Of a stretch of 64,000 bases of DNA, positions 20,046-32,074 are shown piece by piece. The DNA comes from Zopfochytrium polystomum. Its lineage: Eukaryota; Chytridiomycota; Chytridiomycetes; Chytridiales; Chytridiaceae. The notes below the pieces were generated by a model, which saw only the letters and a program-made list of their open reading frames with translations, had not been told where the DNA came from and made no database searches. The translations under genes were made by a program, and so were the position numbers. How positions within the stretch are numbered: position 1 is the first letter of the stretch; the number at the start of each line of letters is the position of its first letter. The DNA lies in NCBI GenBank assembly GCA_025765615.1, contig JAIVFJ010000038.1, forward strand, positions 248,001 to 312,000. Direction: 5' to 3'.

Positions 20046-21130
20046 AAATCCACCGACGACGAGATCTCGACACGATTGCGTGAGCTCTCACTGAGTTAGC
20101 AGCAGCACTCACACTGGTTAGGGGGACGAAATCAACAGCACGAACAAGAACAAGATCACCAACTGTGAAAGGGTCAGGGCGATGAGAGCGGTTGACATAT
20201 GTGTGTTGGCGGTCCTGGGAGCGCTGAAGAAGGTCTTTTGCAATGGAAAGGCGGGCTGTGAATGGTGTCGATCCGGTGCTGGCGTTGATTGAATTGTTAA
20301 TTCCAAACTCAACAGCAGTGAGGATGCCAATCGAGTTGGTCCCACACAACGTAGTCACGAAGTGCTGAAATAATCCAAGCATTTTTGTTCTCCATTTGAC
20401 CATCAGTCTGAGGGTGGTAGGCAGTTGATATATTCAGATGAGTGCGGAGAAGGGAGGTAAGCTGCTGCCAAAAGAGGGAAATAAACTTCAAGTCCCAGTG
20501 GTCACTAACGATCACACGAGGAAGACCATGGTGATGCCAAATGCTGTCAAGGAACTGGAGAGCGAAGTCACGAGCAGTGTCAGACATACGGCAGGGCCAG
20601 ATGGGTACGTTTGGTGGCTGAGTCGACTACAACTGCAAGGCCATTGTGTCGACGTTCTGTAAGAGGAAGCTTTGTGATGAAGTTGACAGTAATTGTGTGC
20701 CACAGGTGAGGCGCGATGTTGTGAGAATGAAGGAGACCGAATCGTTGACGACGTTCAATACAGTTACACTGACAGGTGTCACACGTTTGTACATATTGTT
20801 GAAAATTGGAGTGGAGATGTGGCCAGTGATAAGTTCCAATGACTCATTCAGCAGTACACTCCAACTTCTGTGAATCGTCTTGTCATGCGCAGCTGTGATC
20901 AGCCAAGGCTGGATGGCTGCAGGTGTGTAAAGTCGTATGACAGTAGTGTCACGAAAGTAGAGAAGTCTGTTGATGTGGGTGTAACAACGGAGGTGTTACG
21001 CTCCCAACTTCCGTGAATCGTCTCGTCATGGGCAGCTGTGATCAGCGAAGGCTGGATGGCTGCAGGTGCGTAAAGTAGTAAGACAGAAGCGTCGCGAAAG
21101 TAGAGAAGTCAGTTGATGCGGGTGATGGTG
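20046..21130 (-). pseudogene. Ty3/gypsy integrase remnant
   Basis: On the minus strand, read downward from about 21130, there is a linker with LYFRD and YTPAAIQPWLITAAHD, an integrase zinc region ending CDTC (about 20760), the core with WHTITVNFITKLP, a GLPRVIVSD block and STAYHPQTDGQME (about 20430), and a C-terminal segment with VGDLVLVRAVDFV near 20150. This is the gypsy integrase order. Frames shift at about 20585 and 20780, so the copy is dead. No flanking LTRs or upstream reverse transcriptase were found. Confidence 0.75.
20863..21125. repeat. Tandem duplication within the gypsy remnant (~120-bp unit)
   Basis: Two copies of the same segment (about 20863-20982 and 21001-21125) share CTGTGAATCGTCT-like and AAGGCTGGATGGCTGCAGGTG blocks with scattered substitutions. 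On the minus strand each encodes the same integrase linker, so the duplication arose within the element or after its decay. Confidence 0.7.
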
Positions 21131-22648
21131 GCGGTGGCGGTGGCGGATGCCGGAGGGCGAGACTAGCCGAGGAGGGCACGGGTTCGACTGGGAGATATCC
21201 AACTCAGAGGACGGTTGGGATGACGATGTCACCGGCGACCAAGGAGTAAACAACCATCACCGACGGGTCCAACTGACATGTGCCGCAGGGCTGGCTGACG
21301 GAACTCGCAGCAGGAACTCTTCGCGATACCGCCGGCACCGTTCCGCTAGTAAACGCGGCGCAGACACGTGCGATCCAGGCGTGCTTATGCGACGTGGTCG
21401 GGTGGGCCGGCGGATGGAGGCGGTGCTGCGGGACGTGGTGGCGTGGGCGTGCGGGACCAAAACGACTGACGGAGACGACGACGACGACGAGGTCGGCGAC
21501 GAGCCGATGCCGGTCAAACTTTTTGCTTGGCTCGCGCAAGGTGGTTTGAGATCTGCCGTATGGGTTGAGGAGAACAGACGATTAGTTATTGAAACAGACC
21601 GATAGTAAGTTGTCATCCAGCAATATTTACGGGAAATATCGGTGCGTGAACATCGGTCGCCGTGCATTGCAGTATCTTTTTTTCAGAACAAGGGACTACC
21701 ATGGACAGATCCTCTAGATCCTTAATCACGTCCATTGCTTCATTAGTTCATTTCCTTCAAGTGCAAACATCAACCATCCAGAATAGACTGTGCCTGCGGG
21801 AAGTCCGATCTGCTGCGCGACGGGAAGGGACCCAAAATTGACCTATTGTTGACAAAATGCTCAAAGGCCACAGGAACCGAACTTATCCGGACAGGCGAAA
21901 ATACCTCTTCAAACCTGTTTTTCTCGAAATAAAAGGATGACCTACACAGAGCTTTTTGCACCTTGGCACAGAATGCTCAATGCCAAACAATTATCAGTTC
22001 TTGCCGACTCTTCCAGTGATATCGTTGATTTGTTTCGAATTTTCGAACTCGCCCACCCACGTTTTTTTTTTGGTGATCATGCTTTGCGTGGAGAGTCTGA
22101 GCGGTGGCACTTAGCAGAATTCTTGTCTTCTGAACGGCCAAAAGCTTGAAACAACAAATGGAAACAAGTTGGTTTGCAGTTTAGTTGCTTCAAAGTAAGA
22201 AACAAGTATGGTTCAAAATACTTTCTAAGTTGTTTCGTCCATTGTCACCGCCTTTAACCCGCTGTTGGTGAATGGCGTTACTCCAGATTATGCAGTTCCA
22301 GAGGCGAGAAGGGAAGCAGAAACGCTGGTGGTACGGTATCGTCGTAGCTTGAAATTTCGCCAAGGCTCAAGGCTGAAATGTTATTACTCGATATTTTTCG
22401 GACTTCTCTGTTCGACTTTTTTTGGGGGGGGGGGGGTTGAATGGACTGATAGATGAATTCTCGAAGAGCCAATGATTTGCAACCGTAGGCGCCCTCGCTC
22501 TGAATAAAAGAGTGAAGGGCGCTGCCCTCGCCCCTTCATCCTCATACCTCGGCGCAAATCTCCATCAAAAACCTCTTTTAAAAGACGGGCCAATCTGGCC
22601 GGCAACAGCAGAATCGCTGACTCCACGACTTGCGGGACCCCTGGCACG
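21131..22648. other. Intergenic, possibly including older gypsy sequence
   Basis: 21147-21605 is open in overlapping frames on both strands and GC-rich; on the minus strand it may be the degraded region upstream of the gypsy integrase, but no motif settles it. 21606-22648 has no supported feature apart from T and G homopolymers near 22070 and 22415, and forms the promoter side of the OPT gene. Confidence 0.4.
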
Positions 22649-24973
22649 ATGAAGACGGCCCAGGAAGTGAGCAAGCACCAGTACTACTACGACAAGGACG
22701 GTTACTGGGTGCAGCAAGGTGAGGCTCCTTCTACTCCCATTCGGAAACACGGGCTCAACAACTGATAATCGGATATCTATGCTCACTCTCTCTTTCAAAA
22801 GAAGTGGACCTGACGGAGGAGTGGAATCGGCAAAACGGATCGATCGGCCTGGAAGAGGGATACGGCGAGAACGAAGATAATGGTGACTTTTTTCTCGACG
22901 ACATTTACGACATTGTCGACTCCATCGTTCCGCGGGATGACGACGTTGCGATGCCGGCACTCACTTTTCGTGTCTGGATCATTGGCATATTTTTCGCGAC
23001 CCTGCTCGCCTCCGTGAATACGATGTTTACGTTTCGAACAAACTACTTTGTGAGGCCGACTTTTTTGCTCGTCCCTTGGGATCGTCTGGTTGCACTAAAC
23101 TACCAACGCCCAACAGTCCATCAACCCCTTTATTGTCCTGCTCGTCTCCTACCCAATCGGACACCTGCTCGCAAGAATCCTCCCAACTCGCCAACTCCCC
23201 ATCCCCTTCACCTCCACGACCTTCACATTCAACCCAGGGCCCTTCACCTACAAGGAGCACGCGCTCATCTACATCTTTTGCGGCAACGCCTCCCGCCCAG
23301 CCTACTCGCTCTACAACATCGTCACCCAGCGCTACCTCCTCGGCCAGCCCGTCTCCCTCTTCATGTGCGTCCTGTTCGGCATCGTCTCCCAGTGCTGGGG
23401 ATACGGCCTCGCCGGCGCCTGCCGAAAGTTCCTCGTCCGCCCCGCCGCAATGCTGTGGCCCTCCACCCTGTCCGTCGTCGCGCTGCTGCGGTCCATCCAC
23501 GAGGGCGCCACCGCCGGCGACGGCGTCATGGACCGCGCGGCGGCGGCTGACCTCGACGGCGTCGCCGCGGCGCCAACCGGCTCGACGACGGACTCGAAGC
23601 GCGCGATGGTGCAGGGCAGTGGGATAAAGTGGTGGTCGCGCGCAAAGTTCTTCTGGGTCGCCATGGGCCTGATGATGGTGTACCAGCTCGTTCCGTCGTT
23701 CGTGGCGCCTGCCGTCGGCGCCATCTCGATCCTGTGCTACATAGCGCCAAACAGCCAGCGGGTCAAGATGCTTGGGTCCGCGCGGGAAGGGGTCGGAATG
23801 CTGAGTTTGACGCTGGACTGGTCGATCATGTCGCAGATGCAGCCCATTGTCAGCCCGTTGTGGGCGCTGTGGAACCAGTATGTTGGCAGTAAGTTTATGC
23901 AACACGTCGAATTGTTTGCTAACGGCTCGCACTCCAGTATGGCTGATTCTGTGGGTTGTCGTTCCGCTTTTGTGGGTCAATAATGCCTTTGGCATTGACC
24001 AGACCCTCGGGACGGCACCTTCACAAGGTCCGAACGGAAGCGGCCGATTCCCGCTGGGCCAAGCACTGAATAGCAATCTTCTCTTCGACAAGAACGGCAA
24101 ACAAATATCATCTGTCTCTCTCTCACGCCAGGTCAACAACACAGTAGTTTTGAACGAACCGGTCTATGAAGCTAGCAAACCGATTTACATGACGACTTAC
24201 ATGGCCATCGACTACATGATGTACTTTGTCGCGTACACCGCAACCATTGTACACGTCATCGTGTGGTACGGTCAAGATTTGTGGTACCGTTTCAAGTCGT
24301 CCATGCGCGATTTGGACTCAACCGATGTGCATGCAATGCTCATGGTGAGTTATTCATATCAGTCGGGGCTTCCTTGTGCGGACCTTCCATCTCTCACCGG
24401 CTTACGTCGAATGACCCCTCTCAAACAGGACCAATACCTTGACGTGCCCAACTCTTGGTACTTTTTCCTCATTTTTGGAACTACTCTCGTCGCCCTCACC
24501 ATCGGCAGCTTTGGCGGCTTCGACCTCCCGTGGTGGGCGGTCCTCCTCTCGCTGTTCCTGACCGTCATCAGCATCCTCCCCATCGGCACCATCGAAGCCA
24601 TCTCCGGCCAGCGCATCGGCCTCAACGTCATCTCGGAGCTCATCATGGGCTTCATCCTCCCCGGACGCATCGTGACGGTCATGTCGTTCAAGACGCTGAC
24701 CCACATGGGCATGTACCAGGGCCTCGCCTTTGTCGAGGACATGAAGTTTGGTCACTACATGAAGATCCCGCCGCGCGCGCTGTTTGTCGTGCAGCTCTTT
24801 TCCACGGTGTACTGCTTGGTCGTGAACGTCCTTGTCGCCGTCGCAGTGTACGAAGGCATCGGTGTCACCGTCATGAACGTGAACCCCCCCGCGGGTTGGA
24901 ACGGTTCGACGAGCTTTGTTGTGCCGTACGCCTGCTAAGCATACCCGCCCAATTGCAACCTCCCCGCGCAAAC

Positions 24974-25014
<41 letters not shown>

Positions 25015-25701
25015 AGCCAACGGCTACCGCACCTTCCTCAGCGCCGGCACAATCTGGGGCGCGATCGGCACGTCCTCCTTCTTCGGCCCATCCTCCCCGT
25101 ACTTCAAGACGCTCGCCGGCTTCCTCGTGGGCCTCGTCGGGCCACTAGTCCCCTGGGCGCTGCACCGCGTGTTCCCGACGGCCTCCTTCAACCTCGTCAA
25201 CGTGCCGCTCCTCGCGGTGCTGCCGACGGCCGCCGGGTCAACCCGCAGCGACCTCGTCTCGCCGTTCCTCGTCGGCGTCGCCGTCAACTACTTTGCGAAA
25301 CGGCACAGCCACGAGTGGTGGCGCAGGTACGCCTACGTCATGTCGGCCGCGTTCGACACGGGCGCGGCGACGGCGATTTCGGTGCTGCTGCTCGTCGTCG
25401 CGGCGAACGCGAATTACGTGATTACGATGCCGTATTGGTATTTGAATCGGTACGATCAGGAGTCGTGCGCACCGGCGTTTTACTTGACGGTGAGTCGGGG
25501 CGGGGGAGGCGGACGTTATTGGGGTGCTTGGGGGCCTTGGGAGCTCAATTCTAAATATGGATTTTCGCCACCCCCCTGATTTGTCGCATCCCACCCGCGC
25601 AGTGTATGGAACGGCTGGTGTGGGGACACTCGTACGGCAGGAACAACTATACTTTTGCATCGGACCCCGAGTGCGCGCTGATGGGCAGCATTCTTGGATA
25701 G
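22649..25701 (+). CDS. Oligopeptide transporter, OPT family (proton-coupled), multi-exon
   Basis: The start at 22649 begins a short exon (to about 22719) spliced (GTGAGG to AAAAG) to the acidic N-terminus. Later introns lie at about 23048-23116, 23891-23938, 24343-24428, 24904-25017 and 25491-25602; the stop is at 25699. OPT hallmarks: NPGPFTYKEHALIYIFCGNA (about 23240), KPIYMTTYMAIDY and VHVIVWYGQDLW (about 24180-24290), NVISELIMGFILPGR (about 24624) and DMKFGHYMKIPPR (about 24740), plus 12-16 hydrophobic segments. The protein is roughly 850 residues, the usual size, and should import small peptides or related conjugates across the plasma membrane. The fifth intron contains a run of 37 A ending 4 nt before its 3' splice site, and its donor is unclear. 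The gene is convergent with the one at 26684-28338. Confidence 0.85.
24977..25013 (+). repeat. Homopolymer A37 inside an intron
   Basis: A run of 37 A ends directly before the CAG acceptor of an OPT intron, where a pyrimidine tract is normally found. Confidence 0.85.
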
Positions 25702-26683
25702 ATAGATAGCAGAGGCGAATATCCTTTTTCTTTTTCTTTTATTGGGTGGGTTCGTGTCTGTTGCTTGGTGCAAATCCAACAAAAAAAAAAAAAATTTTTT
25801 TTTTTCTTTTCAGGTTTGCTAGAAAATAAAAACAGGAGAGAAAGCGGGGGGGATTGGGACACTGATTCCAGAGAGAAAAAAGGCACTTACAACAATGCAC
25901 AGGCTCGATGACGAAAGAGAGAGAAAGAGAGGTAGGGACACGGAGAAGAAAGGAAGCGACGCGGACCCACGACGGGGGAGGGGATGGGTGGGAAACATTC
26001 GACATAGCAGGAAAGAAACAAAAAAGAGAGCTTACAGGCAAAGCCCCAACGAACAAAGACTGCGCCGCGGACGACAAAACTCCAAAATAAAGACCAGGGA
26101 GGAAACTGCAGGAACGGTGAAACGTGGTGGGAGTGGGAGGGAGTGGTGGCGTGGGGTTCGGAGCGTTTAGTATAAATATGGTTGAAGAAGGTGAAGAACG
26201 ACTGAAAGAAAAAAGAATATCAGGCCGCACTTCCGATAAACATGCTAAGAAAGGGCGACGAAAGAAAAGGAAGGACAAAGAGAAACAAGCGGCCCCAAAC
26301 AACAAGTCTACAGGAGCGTCATAACAGGGAGCTTTTCTTAAGAAAGGGGCTGTGAGGATAAGGGGGTAAAGAGTGGTGCTGAAATAAGAAAGTTGTGCTA
26401 TGCAAAGCGGGAAAAAATCGAGAGCGACGACAGGCACAGTTGGTGAAGGCGTGTATGAGGGGAGGGGATAATAAGAGTAGACTATGAACAAGGTGAACTC
26501 AATCTCCTCTCGACCTTATCAAAGTTCAAATTTTCAAAGTGGGGTTGTGCAGGGGGTTGAAATACAGACTCATTAATAAGAAAGTTCAGGGTAGTTGGTG
26601 GGAAGTCGATGGGAAACTAAGGATACAGCGGAGCAAACGCCCGCATACGTAGACCAGAGGTTTAAGAACTTCCGATGCAGGCC
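25702..26683. other. Convergent 3' region, strand-asymmetric, no gene
   Basis: The plus strand is strongly purine-rich (GAAAGAGAGA-type) for most of the stretch. This opens a 250-residue minus ORF (25739-26491) of Ser/Phe/Leu/Pro low complexity with no motif. I treat it as composition, not a gene. Confidence 0.5.
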
Positions 26684-28338
26684 TCAACCCATCACAGTGG
26701 CATCCTTGTGAGATAGTGTGCTGCTGACTCTTTGAATAGGCGGGCGCCGTAGCTCTGGTGCAGCCACCTGAACGGCAGATTTTCTGTGATCCCACAACTC
26801 CGCGCTTGGAGGGAACTGAGATGGCTCAGTTTGGGACAAAAGAGGAAGATTATGTACAGACACCGGTACACCATTACTGGGGAGAAGACCCAAAATCTGC
26901 TGCTGATAGACAGCGTCGAGCTTGCTTCGGTCCGTCACCATCGACGCAGTACGGGGCCAGGCATCACCCGTTGTGTGAAGGGGTCGCCGCCACGTTCCCT
27001 GTTGCTTCCAAATAAAAGTTAGGGAGAGCAAATAAACAAATGATAATACTATACCTGTTTCGGATTCCCAGAGTGCTCCATATTGGCGCCGGTCGAGTCG
27101 AAGCTCTGTCTCGAAAATTCCGAGCTTGACCGGGAGGAATCCAGACTGGGCCGAGAAGTAAGGGATGCAACATCATCGAGGTCTGATGGAGCGGGGGACA
27201 AGGGCGAAGCAAGCATAGAGAAACGAGAACGATTTTGAAGATCCTGCAGGTTGGACGGTGCGAGCGGGAGTGGGGGCATCCCGTACATTTGCGGGTGCAG
27301 AGGCACCCGAGGAAAGCCTGGCTGCTGCGGAACTTGGTTGACTTGAAGTTGTTGGATCTGCTGCTGCAAAAGGTAGAGCTGCTGAAGTTCCGCTTCTTTT
27401 TGGTGGGCGCCTGCCGCAGTGAAAAGGGCTCGCATCGTGGAAAAATCCTCAAGCGATTGGCCGGCCGGATACGAGGGTTGGGCCGTCACACGACGATTCA
27501 TCAACAGTCTCGCCTCCTTCTCCTCCAGCTCGATGGTGACGCGCAGCATATCGCGGCGCATGGTCATCACTTCATCGATATCCTGCTGACTGAGTGGATC
27601 GACAGTTATGCATTTGCGGTCATATTCGTGGGGTAAGTAAGTATATCCGACAGTAACAACCTGAGCGATAGATAAGAAATGTGAATTCGTCAGTACAACA
27701 TCACAACGCTTCTTATTCCATACCTCGTAAAACGATACTCGGCGCTTCTCTTTCTTTGGCTTGGAATCGGAAGCTCCGGCATTGTGACTGGGTTCCGGCT
27801 GTCCATTGTTGGAAAGTTGCTGCTGAATCTGCTGGAGGCGTAGAGCGACCAGACGGTCGAGCAACGCATCGTCCAAAGCTATGGGGATCGGCTTGCGCAT
27901 TTGCAGCGCCTGCTGCAGATGCTGCTGCTGCGCTCGGTGGCCGTGGGGAAGATTTGGCAGCTGCTCGCTTTGCGGAGGCGACCAAGCCTTACCCACGATG
28001 CCTGCAGGAAATCTCTCTGGCTGCTGGTTGGATGCAAAGTAAAGAAGCTGTGTTTGCTGTTGCTGCTGGTGGTGTTGTTGTAGCTGCTGGTGCCGATGCA
28101 TTTGGAGTGCCAACGCCTGTTGCTGCAACTGCCGCAGCTGATTCTGCTGCTGCAGCTGTTGCTGCTGCTGCTGGATGAGGAGGGCCGAGCCACGAGGGGG
28201 CGATCGCTGCTGGTGCTGCTGCGGCACCATCATCATCCGCTGCTGCAGATTGTGGTGATGAAGAAGTTGAGGGGGCGAACCCGAGTTGAGCTGGGACTGC
28301 GGGCGGCTGTCGCTGGCATCGCCGCGCGACAGGCTCAT
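26684..28338 (-). CDS. Glutamine-rich protein with an RVSF / HEYDRK conserved block, 3 exons
   Basis: Exons 27724-28338, 27055-27660 and 26684-26998 are in phase across introns of 63 nt (GTATGG, branch TACTGAC, acceptor CTCAG) and 56 nt (GTATAG, branch CTAAC, acceptor ACAG), giving 511 residues. The first intron is a multiple of three, so an unspliced frame reads through it. Residues 1-150 are Gln/His-rich with long Q runs. A conserved island spans the first splice junction: KKEKRRVSFYE joined to VVTVGYTY and EYDRK, about residues 195-225. Fungal proteins of unknown function often carry such a KRVSF...TY..EYDR block; RVSF also fits the PP1-docking RVxF pattern. A helical Glu/Arg-rich stretch and a Ser/Pro-rich tail follow. 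It may be a regulatory or RNA/transcription-related protein; the role is not known. Confidence 0.75.
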
Positions 28339-28435
28339 TTCAGATTAGCAGCGGAGGCAGAGTGGGTGCGAACGGTGTGTGTCTGTGTGCGTGTGTCCGT
28401 GTGCGTTGAAAGAAGTATGTTGGGGAGTGGTGGGG

Positions 28436-28509
<74 letters not shown>

Positions 28510-29309
28510 AGGACTGGATGAGGAGGGTGGGCAGACGAAGGAAGGGGAGCCCTTGTTGAGGAAGTGCGGGGGATGGTGGGGGCAGGCCCTCCACTTGCGG
28601 AGAGGTGGAGAGGTGGAGAGGTGGAGGACGCAACGACGGCGGGAGAGAAGGAGAGAGAGAAGAAAATTCGGGAGGGAAAGGGAAGGGGCTGGCAGACTGA
28701 GATAGAGTGAGAGAGAGAGAGAGAGAAAGACAGACAGGCAGACAGTCAGGCAGACAGATATCTATACAGAGAGACAGATAGAAGATAGACAGACGGACTG
28801 CAGACTTTGGGTTTTTCTTCGTTGGTTTGTCTGTCTGCATCTCTGCCGCTCGGAAAGTCTGTCGGTGCTGCCATGCTCTCTCTGTCTGTCTGTCGGTGGG
28901 CGCTTTCCGATTGCAGGGTGGTATTGTTGCAGTGGGGTGGCTGTGCAAAAACGGACAATAAAATTTCAAATTCCGGCGCGAGTCCTTTTCGCTCTTTCAT
29001 TGTCCTTTGTCCTTTGTCTGGCGCCCGGTCGCTGCAATACATCCCACGGGGTGGGCCACGGCCCCATGAAGGAGCAGCCGCCACCACAACCACCCCCGAC
29101 GAGTAGAGATAAGGAGCCAAGAAGCTTTGTGTGCGGTCGCGATAGGCAAGCTTGCATTCTCATATGGAGCAAGCAAGCTCACTGTACTGTGACTCAGTCG
29201 CACTAAGTGGAACAATCGAAAAGAGAGGAAGGAGAGCGACAAAAAAGAGAAAGGGCGAAACAAATGCGTCATTCATTCGTACTCCTTTGGTTGCGACCGC
29301 TTATTTTCA
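28339..29309. other. Intergenic region with GA and GACA microsatellites
   Basis: Upstream of the glutamine-rich gene and downstream of the oxidoreductase. It contains (GA)n at about 28438-28503, AGGTGG triplets near 28600, further GA blocks near 28650-28725, and GACAGACA repeats to about 28790. ORFs across it are poly-ER/LS artefacts. Confidence 0.6.
28438..28503. repeat. (GA)n microsatellite
   Basis: About 33 uninterrupted GA units. Confidence 0.95.
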
Positions 29310-31581
29310 TCAAAACGCAAAAGACTCCCTCGTTACGTCCACCTCCTTAATGCCCGCTTTGCCAAGGGCGCCCAACGCCGCCGTCTCGAATGCCGGCGGC
29401 CCGCAGAGGTAAACCTTCCTCGACCGAAGATCGGTGATCCCGGCGAGGTGCTGCTCAGACAGTCGACCTCGCGCCACCTCGACCGACGACGCATTTGGAA
29501 TCGCCACCGCCGATGACGACACCGCCGTCGCGCTTGACGATGTCATCAGCAGCACCCGAAGCCGCAACGAGCCCTCGCTCGACCCGCCCTCCGCCGCCTC
29601 TGCAATCAGCTTCGCCGTCTCCGCCGGCTCCCGCGTCGCGGCGACTAGCGCAACGTCCCAGACCGCATCCCCCGCCGCCGCGCCGCCCGCGATGGCTCGC
29701 AGAAAGGCGAGGAACGGCGTGATGCCGATGCCCCCGGACACGAGGAGCAGCGGCGCCGGTGAGGGCGGCAAGAGGAACGTGCCGCCGACGCCGAGCAGCG
29801 GGAACTCGAGCTCGGGCGCGGACGACCGCGACCCTGGCGGCGACGCCGACCCGCGAGTCTTTGCGTCCCAGTACGCCGCAAAGGAGAAGAGGCGCGGCGT
29901 CACGCGGCCGCGCTTTACGTTGCGGATCGTGATGGAGAACGTGGTGGGTCGCTCTGCCGTAGGTAGGCGGGAAATGGTCCTGTTGACGAAAGAGATAAAG
30001 GAAAAGGGGAAAGGGATGAGGGCGAATGAAAAGAAGCGCTTGCACTTGAGACGGGACTGATTGGACAACCTTAATGACGACTCACCATGTTCGGACACCA
30101 TCATCATTGGGAATTTTTTCATTGTCCGCACTCATGTGTCGATAGATGGGCTGACCAATCAGCGGAGTTGTGTCTATCACGACGTACATCCCCGCTTGAA
30201 CTTGAATCGGAACCCCCGCCTCAAATGTAAACGTCGCCAGTCCAACCTCGCTGCGGTCACTCCATCGGTCGCCCCCGTGAAACTCGACCGACACCAGCTT
30301 CGCCGACAGGTTCTCCTGCGAAGTGTACTCCTGCTCCTCGACCAGGTACCTTATCGGCGGATTATACGGCGACGGCTCAAAAGCCGCCGACGGCGACTGT
30401 CGGAACGGCAGCGCGTCGCGCACCAATACAAACCCCGTAACCTCAAACATCGAGAGCACCGGCCTCGCGCGCGGCATGACGGCTTTTGCCTCCGCGCCGA
30501 CCACCGTCCGCCCGCGCCCGGTGAGGTACAGCACGTCGCCGGTCACAAAGCACGGGAACGCCAGCCCCGCGCTCGGGTCCGTACGCATGTTGCCCAGCGA
30601 CGTCATGTGGCGGTTCCCCGAAAAGTCCGGGAGCACAAGCGTGCGCCCGTCCGCGCGGACCCGGACGAACCCCGCACGCCCGCCGCGGATGTTGCAGCCG
30701 AGGTGCGGCTGTGTTGGGTCGTCGGGCCCGTGCGGGACGTAGCTGGTCGCTAGGAAGACCTGGTCGCGCGACTTTATAAAGTCGATGACCGCGGCGGGGA
30801 GCGCGGCGGTCTCGGGCATGGACATGTCTTGGGCGGCGATTGTCGGATTCGTACCCGCGTGGCTTTCCAAATGTCGGACGGTGATGTACTTTGGGCAGTT
30901 CCTTTAAGTAGCGTTCATCAAAATCAGCGTCGTGCGGGAGAATGAGACGTTACAAAGGACACGTTTCAAACCCACTCACCCCATGGCCTCCGTCACGCGA
31001 AGATCGATATCAAGCCAATCGCCGTCCCACACGACTCGTTTTGCAACGCCACCCAACTTGTTCCGCCGCCTTGACCACAGCTCCACGCCCACGCCGCCCA
31101 CGAGCGCGTTCGCCTCCTCGCCGGGCCCAAACCCTCCCAGCGACCGCGCGATGGGATCGCCGGCCCACGTCTTTGCGCGGATGTGGAGCCACCGCGGATC
31201 TCCGTTGGTTGAAATGAACCCGGGCTCCCCGCTCTCGCCCGCCAGGATGCTGGCCCACACGCGCCCGTCCCGGTCTTTTGTCGCGACGGGCAGGAAGCTG
31301 ATGTTGCGCGTGTGGAAGACGAGCTGTGGGTGAGAGGGAAGCAGTTGGGGGGGGGGAGGGGATTGCGCGAGCACAAGTGTGTTCAGTGAGCAGGATCGCC
31401 AAACATAAGCACATGCCAAGTTCCGTGGGCTCACATGCTGCAGCGGCAGGTACGGCGCAATGTATTCGGCGTGCTCGACGACGTCTGCAGGGTCGATCTG
31501 CGCCAATCGCTGCATCTCGACGACGGCCTTTGGCCATCCCTGATACACGCTGTCGAGCACGTTTTGGGTGCGAATCATCAC
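29310..31581 (-). CDS. Fused oxidoreductase: PNPOx-like flavin domain plus FAD/NAD(P)-binding ferredoxin-reductase module, 4 exons
   Basis: Exons 31435-31581, 30980-31323, 30086-30901 and 29310-29979 are in phase across introns of 111, 78 and 106 nt, giving 658 residues. The N-terminal half (about 40-330) has the split-barrel PNPOx-like pattern: FHTRNISFLPV, MGNCPKYIT at a splice junction, RDQVFLATS, HLGCNIRGG and FSGNRHMTSLGN, which bind FMN in relatives. The C-terminal half is an FNR module: a FAD-binding barrel (about 350-480), then GGIGITPFLAFLRA (nucleotide-binding glycine loop) and YLCGPPAFE near the end. The layout suggests an electron carrier that takes reducing equivalents from NAD(P)H through FAD to FMN in one chain, but the electron acceptor is unknown. 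I saw no ferredoxin-type 2Fe-2S motif after the FNR module. The gene lies downstream of, but opposite to, no obvious partner. Confidence 0.85.
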
Positions 31582-32074
31582 GTGGTGTGTGGGTTGACAA
31601 CGATTGCTTGAATGCTGTTTTTCCGACGATGCGCTGAATTATTTGTAAGGCGCTCCGACAATTTTACGCGCCAGCTTGTTTCAAATCTGGGCGGAAAAAT
31701 TTCCCTAAGTGCGTGCATGTACTTTGCTAATCTTCAGTTTTTCTCATTATGTAACCATCCCCGCATGGAAATACCGCAGAGCACTGTTGCTTTGTAAGCA
31801 CTAGCCAGACCAAGATCACAACACTTTAGTGGACAGTATGAGATAAACAGCTTGTTCATGTCCGCGGTAACGAAAGTTCAACCATGGGTAAATGTTCAAC
31901 TCGACAGAGCAACATGAAAGTAACCGGGCGCCGCTTTCTTCGGCGACCTTCCCCGTAAATGCAAAGCCATATGTAAGTACTTCCCCAAGAAGTCGGCCAG
32001 TTGCGGCAGTGGCACAACCTCTCTCGCTCACGAACAACCTTTTCCCAAACGCTTCCTGACAACTTCCTGCGTCC
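31582..32074. other. Intergenic spacer
   Basis: About 490 bp between the oxidoreductase start and the 3' end of the ABCG gene. Nothing recognisable is seen beyond overlapping short ORFs. Confidence 0.5.

Noticed and set aside
21147..21605. A 152-residue plus ORF next to the gypsy remnant
   Set aside because: GC-rich with competing open frames on both strands and no recognisable domain; more likely decayed retroelement sequence.
25739..26491. A 250-residue minus ORF downstream of the OPT gene
   Set aside because: Ser/Phe/Leu/Pro low complexity from a purine-rich opposite strand; no motif or splice structure.
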